From NCBI GenBank assembly GCA_024734555.1, contig JANPWX010020150.1, positions 2,515,809-2,579,808 on the forward strand: a DNA stretch of 64,000 nt, given 5' to 3'. Under the pieces are notes generated by a model. The model was not told where the DNA came from. It ran no database searches and saw only the letters and a list, made by a program, of their open reading frames with translations. This DNA is from Trochalopteron elliotii (taxonomy: Eukaryota; Chordata; Aves; Passeriformes; Leiothrichidae). The position numbers and the translations under genes were made by a program. Below are positions 38,808-50,356 of the stretch, in pieces. How positions within the stretch are numbered: position 1 is the first letter of the stretch; each line of letters opens with the position of its first letter.

Positions 38808-38910
38808 TTTACCATAAGTGTGTCTTTGAGGTAGTCACTCTACCTGCCTTCTAACATGGGGATAATAAAATGCATAGCTACCCCACAGGGATGCTGGGAT
38901 GCTTAATGTA
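38808..38910 (+). mobile_element. MIR-like ancient SINE fragment
   Basis: ACTCTACCTGCCTTCTAACATGGGGATAATAAAATGCATAGCTACCCCACAGGGATGCTGGGATGCTTAATG parallels the MIR 3' half ('cctcatctgtaaaatggggataataatagtacctacctcatagggttgttgtgaggattaaatg'). The ATGGGGATAATA and CCCCACAGGGATG blocks are the strongest. Confidence 0.58.
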
Positions 38911-38914
38911 CTAA

Positions 38915-39550
38915 TTAGTACTGTTCCGTGCTCTGGTGGGAGGTGTTACCTGTACTTTTGTTTAGAGCAGGTGTAGCTAACACTTTAGCTATTGCCTGAG
39001 AAAAGAAAAGAAAATTTGCTCCTTGTTCAGGAATTTTTGGATTACTTATATCAGTATAAATGCTCTCAAGCCAAGCATCAAAGTGATCACAGTAAGAGTC
39101 AGCAACTATAAACGGGAATGGAATTTGCCTGAAGAGTGTGTGAGTAATTATAGATTTCCATGGACATGTTTGTGTATGCATTTAGCATCAACGTCTTCAA
39201 AAGTTACTGGCTCCCATACAGCACACAGGAACTGCTTTTTCAATGGATGGTACTGGTTCCTAACTGTCAAGTATATGAAATGGTCTGTACTGGAAGCTGC
39301 AAAAGAAGTTCAAGTAACTGGATTTTAATTCCCCTTTGTATTGTGGCAAAGACCCTGAGGTCAACCCTTATTTCTTATAAAATGATAAGAGTCTGTAATG
39401 ACAAGGAAAGGTCTCAGATTTGTCCCTCATACAAAAAACAGTGACTCTGGTGACACTTAATGCCCAGGCACAATCTGGAACATTCATTCAGCATTCAGAC
39501 ACCTACAGAATCTTCAGGACCATTACAAATCTCTTCAGTTTCTTTACAGC
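38915..39550. other. Unique DNA, no recognisable feature
   Basis: Frames of about 90-100 codons occur on both strands in the same interval without recognisable content. Confidence 0.5.
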
Positions 39551-39555
39551 TGTTG

Positions 39556-39594
<39 letters not shown>
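39556..39594 (+). repeat. (TGA)13 trinucleotide microsatellite
   Basis: Thirteen perfect TGA units, followed by a degenerate ATTA/ATCAT-rich tail to about 39640. One frame through it encodes poly-methionine, which is an artefact. Confidence 0.97.
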
Positions 39595-39596
<2 letters not shown>

Positions 39597-39644
39597 ACTA
39601 TGATCATTGTTATTACCATGATAACTATTATGCTAGTATCAAGT

Positions 39645-42210
39645 TTGTGATAAATTCACTTGATTTCAGGTTTCCAACCTAAGCCATGAGCAGCGAACAC
39701 CTGATTAATGTGGAGAATGGAGTCTAGGGCATTATGTGTGTTTTAAGATGGAATGAATGGTATTCTAGACTTCATTGGCTATTTTGACTAGTATTTTATT
39801 GAAAATACAACAAATCTATGCCACTTGGTATAATGTAGATTTGTCAAACATCTCTAAAATCCTGCTCCAAAACTGTTTTTTTTTTCAGAGGTGGGAGCAC
39901 ACTGCAATAAGTATTATATGAACACTTTTTTCAGTGTAGCCTGGTGAATTAAAAATCTGAAGATGAGCACACCAGAGACACTAAATGTAAGTTTGATTCT
40001 GTTTCTGTCCAAGCCTATGAAGCCCATGGATAAAAACCTGGAGTTAGAAAATCCCTTCTGATTGGGAAATGTACTCTATCAAGTAATGTCTTTAGATAGA
40101 TATGGTTCACATCTTCTGTGCTGCTGTGAGATATTGAATTTTGCTTCAAGACCTTAGAATAATCTATGCTTCTCACTAACATCAAGTCCTGTGTGAAGGA
40201 TAGGAAAACAGATTGTTGTCCCCTCACTTCCTCTGTCATTTAGACCATAATTAGTGAGATAACAGCTGAAGATGTCTTTGCTTCAGGTTTTACCTCGTAC
40301 TTTTACATGAGTATTTGAGCACAAATGGTGTTGCAGTGGGGCAGAGGAATGTAAATCTTCCCCATGGGGATCTGTGTTTAGTTGAGAGGGGAAACTAGAA
40401 AGGCTTGAAACTGGGAGGAGACTGGCCTAGAAGCTGTATGTCTAGAGTGCAAATCCACTTTAATAATCATAAAACCAATAGTTTTTTATGGAAAGACACC
40501 TAGGCCCTGACATATCTATTATAAATCTTGGTAATTAACTAGGACAGGGATGCAGGACCCTTGCTAGTCCAATGGGGAGGGAAAAACACTACCAGGGGAG
40601 GTGGAGCTCACCAAGCATTTCCACCAGTGACTGAAGGGAGGTGGATATTTCTTTCCAGTGACTGCAGAGACAAAAAGGGAGACTGTGGACCTGACTGTGT
40701 CCACTGTCACTGATTCAGTGTTCAGAGCCAGCAGAGGCAGAAAATGATATGTATGTGTATTTTTATATATATGTGTATGCACACACTAACTTTTTTACGC
40801 ACAAGTTTACTTCATTGTACAACTTCATTTGGCATGGTAGAGGACAACAAAATATGGCTGAGGCCCCTTAAAGACTCCTTCATATTTTGCCTTGGACAAA
40901 AATCTTCCTGAGTGTGTCCGAGCAGAGCTAATCTCCCACACCTCTCAGACATTCTGGAGTATGATTGAAAGCACTTTTATAGGCATGGACTTGTACAGAT
41001 AAAGAAATATATTGATTCCTGTGCCTTCTCCATGGCATGGTAGGCTTTGTACCTGAGACCATTATCCAAAGTGCTGTCTGCAATTAATCTTTTGGGCAGT
41101 GTGTAATCACCCAAGGTGTACAGGGCTGAGTTTCAACCAGATAATGACACAGAAGGGCGGTGTGTAGCAGGAAGAGAAAGGAACACCAACTCGCCATTTG
41201 TTTGCTGTGCCTATCAGGAAAGAGGCACTGGTAAAGATTGTCTGATGTCCAGTGATGTTAGGATTTCAGACAGGGTAAAGGACAAAGTAGAAGCCCTCCA
41301 GACTGAGTATTAAAAATGAATGTATGTCTTTTCAGTGTATTTGTACAGGAGGGAAGAGGGAGAAAAAAAAAGGTGAAACATTCCAGATGCTTGCCTGCAG
41401 TAAAGCATTTCTGGCTGTTAGTTCCAGTAGGTCATTACTGCATTAATTTGGTGTTTAATTAAATGCCTGTGCAACAGACCATTTATTTGTTATCTAATAT
41501 TAGCTTTAGTTCTTATCAATTAAATGCTAGCTGAGGGCTTGATTCACTTACGTTTTATGTCCCCTTACACTCTGTTTTTTATAAACAAAAAACAAGGACT
41601 TTACATAGAGAGATTTACACCCCCAAATTTCACAGTGTGTGAATAATGCAATATGCTGAAGTGCTTAGGCAGAAGGTGCTGAAACAAAGGCAGTTTTTTT
41701 TCTGAGAAAAGGAAACAGGCATCTTGTTTTCAAACAAATGAGAAACTAACTGAACTACACAAAAAAATTCCTCTTCCAGTGTACTTCCAATGATGGTCTA
41801 AGCTAGATCATGCATGCATCTGAATTTCTGTGTGAATTTTTGTCTAATCTAGGAAGTCATACTTAGAAAAATACAACTCTCCACTGGGACTTCTTCCAGG
41901 ATACCCATTTTCTTCACCCCAAAGCAGAGGAGTCCCTGCTGCGTGTTCAAAAGCTGTGCTCTCTCTAAGTCTCAACCTCTGCCTTTCATGGATGCTTATT
42001 TTCTTGCTGGACTTAAAGTAATTCTTAATGTTGAAAAGTCAATAATGTTGGAGTTTTTGGGTTTTTTTATTGCTCATAATAGCTGCACAAATATTGTGTC
42101 AAATTGAAGTGTTGCCCAGATTATAGAAATGTTTGGCTGATATCTCAGAGGTTAAATTTTCAGAACACTGAGTCCAGCTGCTCCCACTGAAAAGAGCTGG
42201 CTAAAACAAG
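39645..42210. other. Unique DNA; possible AT-rich regulatory-like segment near 41.4-41.56 kb
   Basis: No gene or repeat family is recognisable in this stretch. The interval 41430-41560 is notable for closely spaced TTAATT, TAATTAAA and ATTAAAT words of the homeodomain-binding type, but nothing here proves function. Confidence 0.4.
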
Positions 42211-42214
42211 TCCT

Positions 42215-42478
42215 GACTAATGGCTTCAAGCTGAAAAAAGATAGATTTAGATAAGCTATCAGGGAGACATTTTTCCCTGTAAGGATAGCAAGGCCCTGGC
42301 ACAGGTTGCTCAGAGAAGTTCTGGATGCCCCATCCCTGGGTGTGTCCAAGACCAGGTTGGACAGGGCTTCGAGCAACCTGGGATAGTGGAAGGTGTCCCT
42401 GCCCATGGCAGGAGGTTTGGAACTGGATGGTCTTTAAGATACATTCTAACCCAATCCTTCTTACCATTCTGTGATGAC
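42215..42478 (+). mobile_element. CR1 LINE 3' fragment, plus strand
   Basis: The landmarks are GATAGATTTAGATAAGC, AAGGCCCTGGCACAGGTTGCTCAGAGAAG, CTGGATGCCCCATCCCTGG, CAAGACCAGGTTGGACAGGGCTTCGAGCAACCTGGGATAGTGGAAGGTGTCCCTGCCCATGGCAGG and CTGGATGGTCTTTAAGATACATTC, with a degenerate CATTCTGTGATGAC tail. The subtype matches the copies at 10.9 and 51.7 kb. Confidence 0.93.
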
Positions 42479-42479
42479 T

Positions 42480-44255
42480 AGTTGAGATGTATGCCCCTGG
42501 TTGGAAGAGTGTCCAGAAGTCTGTCTCACTATGCATTCAAAGTAGAGTTATCATACCTGTCCTGGTAAATTGGAGCAGTTAAACAACTCCTATGTGCACA
42601 TCTTTTTAGAACGGATTGTCTGGAGCGTCCTACAAGACTGTCTTTGCATATAAGACCAAATCTCTCTGAATACCTCTGGTCAATTTGGTTTGGAGGCTTG
42701 ACTCATCTCATCCTGCATCTGAATTTTAGGTCCAAGCATCCTAGAACAGGTGCCATGGTAGTAAAGGTACAGGGCACCACTTATCCTACAAAATCAGGCT
42801 GGACAGAAAAGTCCTTGTACTCCATTTTTTACCCAGTGCACTATACCATGATACATAACCTGTTAAGTACTGAGTGTTTGACAGTAATGGCCTGTTAATT
42901 GGGTGAGAAAGACACTTTAGAAAAGTAATTATTAAATTTTATTATCAGAGCTCACCTTCTTGTAGTGGGAGCATTTTTTTTACACCCAGTTTGGAAGGTA
43001 TGCTTTGATCAGTAATGCGATCTAAATGAATAGTCAGATCTATTTAGGTATCTCAGAGTCTCAAGAGTGGTGGCCTCTATTTTGGCTGTCTTTTTTCTGT
43101 GATAAATGGTAAACACTTTTTTAGAATAGAGCCTTTTCTGCTTTTCTACAAGTAACTATTTGAATCATGTCAAATATATGTTAAATTATACATCTGAAAT
43201 AAATTTCCTCTGGATTTTATGAAATTCATTCTTTCTGTGAATTTGAAAGTCACCTTCCTAACAGGTGTGGTAAAGTCTAGCAAAATCAGATTGACTCTCA
43301 TTGTCTCAGTCATATTAAAGGCTGCATTCAGAAGTTAATCATTGTAAAATTGTTTGCTGCAGTTTTAGAAGCAGTGACCTAAGAGTCACATTTTAAAAAA
43401 ACCCAAAACCAAAAAACACAGCTGAAATTCAGGATGCATTCTAAACATGATCATGTACTTTACGTAATGCTTTGAAATGACATGGTTAAGTTCAAAATCA
43501 TTTATTTCAATCCGAGCAATGAAGAAATATGGATAAGATTTAAACCTTTTGGTTTGCAGATGATAGATTTATCTTCAATGTTGTCATCATATTATTATTT
43601 TGGTTTTATACAACTGAATTCTTAAACAGTTTTTAAGAACGCAGTGGATAAAATTAGCCTATTACATGTGCACAGTATTTTTTTGCCTACAGTTTGCAGG
43701 CAGATACAGTTTCACAGAAGTCAGAGAGTAGAGATCGTAATTCAGCATAGGATTTGACAAAAAAGTGTAGTTTCTATTGACAGCAGTGAAGCTGAGAAGC
43801 AAGATCACCCTTAAGAGGTAGACATTTGATTGTCTCTGTGGTGTTGGAAGGCATTAAATACCTGATACAGTGGGAATTGCAGTGCTCTACATAGAGTTGA
43901 ATTGGATCAAATCGAATTGAATCAAATCAGTTAGAACAGCAGTCTTGCAGAAAACGGCAGATGTTTGCATGATTTGCTCAGCTGAGATCCAAAATCTGAG
44001 CCACAACAGCGACTGAGAAACACCCAGCAAGGTCAAATCTTGTGGTTCCTAATAACGTTTATATGAGTACAGCTAACACAATTATCAGACTGATAGGGAC
44101 CATTCTGTCTACTGAAAGACATCTTTGTGTGGCATTTAACAAGAGAAAAAAAGAAAGTATGGGAACAAAGGGTACAGGGAAAAGAAGGAGTACTCACTGA
44201 AAAGGACTCACAAAGCAAAAGTGATAAGGCAAGTGGGACTGAAGTACAGAGATTT
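42480..44255. other. Unique AT-rich DNA, no recognisable gene
   Basis: The stretch holds an AAACCCAAAACCAAAAAAC patch near 43395 and an AATCGAATTGAATCAAATC imperfect repeat near 43908-43930. No coding or mobile-element signature was recognised. Confidence 0.45.
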
Positions 44256-44261
44256 GGGGTA

Positions 44262-44309
44262 ATAAAAAAGAAAAGAAAAGAAAAAAAAGAAAAAAAAAAG
44301 AAAAAAAAG
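44262..44309 (+). repeat. A/G-rich low-complexity tract
   Basis: Irregular AAAAG and AAAAAAAAG units over about 48 bases. Confidence 0.85.
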
Positions 44310-44314
44310 TGTAT

Positions 44315-46215
44315 CTCCGAGTGTAAAAAATGTGGGGAACAGAGATGAAGGTTCCTGAATTGATATGGAGAACTAAAGGCTAAAAGATGAAAGGTGAAAA
44401 TCTCCCACATAATACAATGCTGATAGAAAATACATTCATAAATGTAGAAAGCCAGAATGAAATGCAAAGTTAGCCTGAACCCTCACTCTCCTCACTCTCC
44501 CCTCCAATGTAGACTCCATAGACAGATCCATGCATAAGAAGAAGTTAATACAGAGGACAGACTGCACAAAGAAACATTTCAATAGTAGAATGAGTAGGAG
44601 ACCTCAAAAACAGGAGGGAAAAAATGAAGACACTTTGTAGAAGGAGCTGAATGCTCTGTATTAAAAGGGGCTGAGAGAGTGAAAAAGCCCTTTACTCTGT
44701 CTGATGAAAGTCCCTAGTGAAACAGATGCAGTGAGGAAGGGAATGTATGCTCCAATTAAGGTCTGACATGAAAGGAACAACATATCTCCCTTGTGAACAA
44801 ATCCAAAAGGCAAGGTGAAAACATTCTGGGGATGGAAGTTCAAGGGGGTCTACTGTGTCGAATCTCATTAGATGCAGATGGATATCAAACTGATGGATGT
44901 TTTCAGAATTATCTGTGTCAAAAATGTTGACAATTCTATGAACTAGCAGCCCTTTTGCGTCTGTGTACTGAGTATAGTATCATCTTCCTATCCCATTTTC
45001 TGTTTTTGTTTTGGTCTTTCTTGGAAATCCTGCCATAGGGTAGTTAATATACTTTAAAATTAAAATCCCAGTGGGCTTCAAACATTAAATTTTCACTGTC
45101 AGTTAAAGTAAAGGAATTTAATGCTCACCTCATATGCCTACTTCCCAACGAAACTCTGCCTGTTCTTTTCATAGGTGAGTTGTTCTAATTAGCTTGTTTC
45201 CAGTGAAACAAATAAATAATCATATGCCCCACTTCTGTGGAAGAAGTCAATGAGGAGAGTAAACTGAAACCTTACGTGCAGTTGTAGCACTGGAGCTCTC
45301 CACAAAGAAATTGTTTTTAGCTTTCTTCATCTTCTAACAACTTTAGCTTTTTAAGACTGGTGGAAATTTTGCCGTTAACGTCAATGAGTAGATCGCAGAA
45401 AATAGGCTTTATTCCAAAAATGAGAGAAATGAGTGGCATATAAACTATTGCTGGTGCAAGGGTTGTCATTTAACCACCACACAAACAGAAGGAATGAAAC
45501 ATGAATGACTTTTCTATCACACGTGATTTGCACAAAATTGTGTTACATTTAGTTTGGAGAACTCTGCTGGTTTTGACAGGTCAGCCTGCAGTAGAGTGTA
45601 ACACAATATTTTTGTCCTCAATAGAGGAAGTGTGAGTGGGAGCTCTCATCTTCGCTCCATGTTCCTGGATCTCTATATGCCCTCAATATGACAGCTGAGG
45701 TATGTTAGAACTAAAAGACAGATTATCTCCATTGTCCTTTTCCATCTGCACCGTTTTCCCTTTTCTGATGTGGGGGAGGGTGGAGCTGGAAGCAGGAAAG
45801 GAGCTTCCATGGGTAGATGTCATGGGTAATGATATCAAAACTGAGATATTCAAGTATCAGTATTGATAGCAAGGATGTTAATATATTTTAAAGAAAAAGA
45901 TGACAGAGCATGCCTCCAAACTTTCCCTGGAAATGGGTCTCAAAATTTCTCATTTCTCATCTAAGTGGTTTTAAATAAAGGCAAGCTCACATCACTCTGA
46001 AACAGATCAAAATCAAGATGAACCAGTGAATAAGAGAAGAAATTATTTGCGTGACTTTGTATTTCATGAGAACTCCTCTCACTGATGAAGAAATTGCTAT
46101 TCTTTACCAGAAATATTAATAGCTCTTTTCTCTCCTGTACTCACACCCTGTGTTCTGAGTGGCTCTGTTGTCCATTTCTCCTTCCCAACTGACTCACCAC
46201 CAGTTCTCTATCAGT
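44315..46215. other. Unique DNA, no recognisable gene
   Basis: Frames are short and the sequence shows no repeat family that I recognise. Confidence 0.45.
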
Positions 46216-46219
46216 ACTG

Positions 46220-46320
46220 TTATTTCAAGAGCAGTGGCCCATAAAATGAAGATAACAAGTCCCAACTCCCAGCAAGCTTTTCCTTGTCAATGAGAGATTA
46301 AAAATAACGGTCAGGGGCTA
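46220..46320 (+). mobile_element. Possible MIR-like SINE fragment
   Basis: CCCATAAAATGAAGATAACAAGTCCCAACTCCCAGC, followed by CAATGAGAGATTAAAA, resembles the MIR 'ctgtaaaatgaagataataatagtacc...gaggattaaa' segment. A single weakly supported block; it may be chance. Confidence 0.28.
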
Positions 46321-46324
46321 TGCA

Positions 46325-47175
46325 ATGGTATTTGCAGCTAACTTTATGAATTTTCATCCAGAGCATCTGAGAATTTTTACCCCTTTCTAATCTTCTGCAA
46401 TAGTATAAATTTCTCCTCATTAGGTTTCATTGCTCAGGACAAAAAGGGGGCATATGGCTTCTCTGCTCAGAAAATATATCATTAAAATAGTTATGCAGGT
46501 TATCATATTAGTGTAGCTTCCTACATAGGCAGATTGAAGGGATTTTAGGTAAGCTCTAAAGTTATGTATGAAATATTCACTCTGTCACCTTATGATTCTT
46601 TTTATAAGCTACCACACAGACTCACAGGGAAAGTGAGGGAAAGGAAAGTCCACATCTTTTTCCTGTAGGTTTCTACGAATGTAAACAAATAAACATATGT
46701 TTCTGGGATTGCAGTGTTGCAAAGTCTCTTCAGCTTTGTTCATCTGTTAAGAAGGTAATGCCTTTTCTGATATCTTCCTTTTAAATAATTTCTTAAAATT
46801 CCTCTCAGATCAGACACAAGTTTTTTGATAGTCTTGTAATGTTCAACCTGCTAAAAGCTCTTAAAATTCTCATAGCTGGAAGGACTAAATTCAGGCCAAA
46901 CCCCAGGTTGTTACTCATGCTCCTCTAAAACCCAGTGTAAGCATCACATTAACCTCAGGGCTCTCCATATAAGACTATTCTTTAGTAGATTTGCCAGGGC
47001 ATATTCAGATTGACTTGGCATTTGACTGCAGAGTGTTTGTATCTCAGTACAAGCGTTGAATCATTTTGATAGAGCTATTTAGCACACTGTTTCTAAGCAA
47101 GTTTTCTGCTTAAATCCTGGCTATCCTGGGTTTCAACAGTCAACTGTTCTCCTTACCTTATAAATAAAGAACCAT
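46325..47175. other. Unique DNA, no recognisable feature
   Basis: No gene or repeat family recognisable. Confidence 0.5.
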
Positions 47176-47177
47176 GG

Positions 47178-47298
47178 CAGGAAAGAAGAAGAAGAGGAAG
47201 TAGAAAGAAGAGCAAGAATGAAAAGATGAAGAAGAAAAAGAGCGAGAAGGAGGAGGAGGACAAGGAGAAGGACAAGGACAAGGACTAGGAGAAGACAC
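47178..47298 (+). repeat. Purine-rich tract with GAAGAA and GGACAA units
   Basis: About 120 bases are mostly A and G, with GAAGAAGAAG, GGAGGAGGAGGA and repeated GGACAA units. Simple sequence; the antisense Ser/Pro/Phe-rich frame is an artefact. Confidence 0.85.
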
Positions 47299-47304
47299 TA
47301 GAGA

Positions 47305-48185
47305 TGATAAGAAAAAGCAGCTAACAATTTCAGTAAACATTATTTCTTCATTTTTAGTAGATGATACTTTTACTGGGAGTATTACAAGCATCTGACTCAG
47401 CTCAGAGCACTGACAGAAAGTCAGAGGTGGCTCCTGACTCTTCCTGGCTGCAAAAAACAGTCAAATCTACAGCTACACCTTCCTGTAAGCGCTGTTATGT
47501 AATGAATAACATAACTTACAAGACTTTTTTGGGTTTTTTTAAAGGAAGAGGCTCTTAACTATTTTACTAATCATCTTTTTGGGTGAAACATCAGTCATTT
47601 ACTAATCACAAACTGATCTACTTTCTAGTGGTCCAAGTAGCTGATAGGTGGCTCAGAATATCTTCATCTACATAATAAAAACCCTGTTTACCCAACAGAT
47701 TTTACCAATGAAAATTAAGGATTAATTCCATAAGTCCAAGTAATCTATATGAGTTACTACAGAGGCCAGTTTGTACTTATGACTGTTCAATAACCACATT
47801 ATTTTGAAAAGGTATAATGAAATATAGCAATGTGTTTCTTTTTTTGATTTTTTTTGTAAATCAGAATCACAAAATCTAATTTTTCTTTCCATTCTCTCTG
47901 TGCAGAATTGGATTTGTGCAGGTCAGCATGAAGATGAACACTAGCTAGATATTTCAGTTAGCTGCTATGTAATACTAAAGAATAAAGACATGCCATTCTT
48001 TTGCTATTGTTATTGGATGCACAGTATCCATCCTCAAACTCTAGCTGTACCAGGCCAAAAATTCCTTTCTGGATTTTTGGCCCTGCATTTCATACCTGGA
48101 TGCTTTATAGTAGACTAAACTTGAAGCAGAAATCCATGAAAAATGACAATATGGATGAGGCATTGGGATTGGAAGAGGACTTTTG
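47305..48185. other. Unique DNA, no recognisable feature
   Basis: No coding or repeat signal apart from T-rich patches near 47837-47858. Confidence 0.5.
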
Positions 48186-48191
48186 ATTTGG

Positions 48192-48375
48192 TCAATTAAC
48201 TGCAAACAAATTCTGTAACAACTTAAAAGAGCAAAACACTTTTTGCACCGCCACACAGAGATATGACCTTGGTCCCCCAAGTATGTCTTTTCCACATGGC
48301 CAGTGAATACAATCTACTGAAGCACCAACAACATATGTCCAGAAATTCAAGTGATGCTGAATATACTCAAAATTG
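48192..48375 (-). pseudogene. Possible Harbinger/PIF-type transposase fossil, minus strand
   Basis: Within a 107-codon minus-strand frame (48515-48192) the last 60 or so residues contain NNFEYIQ, YVVGASVDCIHW, then GPRSYLCVAVQKVFCSFKLLQ. The order recalls the DDE nuclease core of Harbinger/HARBI1-like transposases, which reads roughly FPNVVGAVDCTHI followed by Y-NRK-FHS-NVQ. The family's first catalytic Asp would be the D of VDCIH. The match lies just inside one short frame. Neither the rest of the transposase nor terminal inverted repeats were found, so it would be a decayed fragment. Chance similarity is a real alternative; the call rests on motif order seen by eye. Confidence 0.35.
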
Positions 48376-48379
48376 TTCT

Positions 48380-49235
48380 GATAGGACAAGAGTTCCCTCA
48401 GTGATTGACTGACACTGAATTTTTGTCCTGTCTTCCCAAGGGGAAAACAAGGACAAAAAGATACACAAAACAGAGAGTCAGAAATGTGGAAGAATGACAG
48501 ACATTCAGCTTGCAAACTAGGTCTATCATAGCCAAGGATATAGCTCTAGGGGTGGATTCATGGTCTACATCAAATATCTCTGCTGTCATGGGGGCACATG
48601 TTTTTTGTCTGTCATGAATGGTACACAGAGATGATGCACAGGTGAAGTGACTTGACTTAAACACTTATCTGTGACTGAGCTTTCTCACTGATGGATGGCA
48701 GAAAGAATAACAGTAGAGATTGCTCTGTTTTATCTGGGATTGTATGGAATCACTGGGTATACATTTCCAAAATACACTCGGAAAAATCCTGCTGCAGATT
48801 GAATTAAAGAACACTCTTAATTTTTTTTTTTTCATTTATGTTATATATCAGCAAAAAAAAGTCAGGGCCAGTTGCAAGAACAACAGGAAGAAACAATGTG
48901 AGGAGATAAACTGGTTGCATTTAAGTATAGGAGTGAAATCAGACTCCTTTGAGAAAGCTAATCAGAATTAAAAACAAAAACAAGCCAAACTAACAAATAT
49001 CTGTCCACCAGAAACATTGATTATGACCTGAAATAACCTGATAATCATAGTAGTTTATTGAATGTTAAAGACTCAGCCTCGGGTTCCTGCACATTATTAA
49101 ATCTCTGCACTATTTGTTATGGCATGATGAACTTGAATATTCTGTAATATATCAACTGAGCATCTTCACACCATTTATGATTTTTGATATACAGACTTCT
49201 TGGACATGAACCATTTTTTCAACATGGATCCTTAA
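48380..49235. other. Unique DNA beside the putative transposase fossil
   Basis: An 88-codon minus-strand frame (48398-48664) overlaps the upstream side of the candidate fossil but has no recognisable motif. It could be further decayed element sequence. A T run lies near 48822-48832. Confidence 0.4.
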
Positions 49236-49239
49236 AATC

Positions 49240-49272
49240 TTTCTTTTCTTTCCTTTTCTTTTCTTTTCCTTC

Positions 49273-49303
<31 letters not shown>

Positions 49304-49480
49304 TCGTTCTTTCGTTCTTTCGTTCTTTCGTTCTTTCTTTCATTCGTTCTTTCGTTCTTTTGTTCTTTCTCTATCTCTCTCTCTCTTTCTTCTCTTTCTT
49401 CTCTTTCTTCTCTTTCTTCTCTTTCTTCTCTTTCTTCTCTTTCTTCTCTTTCTTCTCTTTCTTCTCTCTCTCTTCTCATC
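49240..49480. repeat. Compound pyrimidine satellite: CTTT, CTTTCGTT and a 9-bp unit
   Basis: Three repeat types sit side by side. Imperfect TTTCC/CTTTT units and CTTT units run to about 49302. CTTTCGTT-type 8-mers with recurrent G interruptions run to about 49365. After a short CTCT run there are nine tandem copies of TTTCTTCTC at 49386-49466. The plus strand is nearly all pyrimidine apart from the regularly spaced G. Frames of 86 and 111 codons crossing it are artefacts. Confidence 0.96.
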
Positions 49481-49484
49481 TTTT

Positions 49485-50350
49485 TATCAAATCACCTTTT
49501 TTTTTGGTCAAGTTTTTGACCTGCTCAGTGTGGGATATGTAGGTTGGGGAACAGATAAGCCTAGCTCACTTGTTAAAATAAAAATAGCTGATATCCAGGC
49601 AAAAAAAAAGAATATATCCTTGGCATGTGAAAACATGTATTCATGTGTGGTTGCTAAACACTGAGGTAAAAGAACCTTAACCAGCTACTTCAGCCTCCAT
49701 TCACTTTTTAGGTTGAACTCAGATGACCACTGATTTTGGAGTACAACCAGAACATATAAGTTGAAGACACTTCTGCGCAATACCCAGCTTCTCCATAGAG
49801 TGACAGGAACTCCAGGGTTTTGCTATGTTGAACACTGGCTGCTGAAAACACTCAAGAGAATGAGCCAGGTTTCCAAAATTCTATTAAGTAGATTTACTGT
49901 GACTTACTGTGACTTACTGTAGACTTGCTGTAGACTTGCTATAGACTTACAGTGAACTTGGGTCACCCCTTCTAAAACATGGAGTTTGATATTTAGCAAA
50001 CTAAATGATTTTTAAAGGAGTTAAGTCATGTTCCAAGCAGATATTTAGCTCCGGACTCAAAACTCCCTCTACTTTTGTGACAAAAACATGCTCCTGTGTC
50101 CATGGATGATTGGAAGATACAAAGACCTACGTGTCTTTGATCTAGGTGTCATCACCTTATGACATTCTGAGCTCATCAGCCCCTGCTTCCCCCAGGCTCT
50201 GGGTGGCTTTCCAGAAGGGCATCGATCTCCTGCAGATCTTCTGTCACTGGTGAATGTCCCAGAGACAAAAGGAGGTTGCTCTGGGTGACTATGCATAGAC
50301 AATTAAATGTTTTCCCCAGTGTTTAGCCACTTTGACCCACATGCAGTTAT
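49485..50350. other. Unique DNA with a short 10-11 bp tandem repeat
   Basis: At about 49894-49947 a GACTTACTGT-type decamer is repeated, then becomes an 11-bp AGACTTGCTGT-type unit, about five copies in all. Nothing else is recognisable. Confidence 0.6.
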
Positions 50351-50356
50351 ACTGAG

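Noticed and set aside
39556..39594. Poly-methionine coding frame over the (TGA)13 array
   Set aside because: Reading-frame artefact of a microsatellite.
49184..49519. 111-codon plus and 86-codon minus frames
   Set aside because: Translations of the compound pyrimidine satellite, not proteins.
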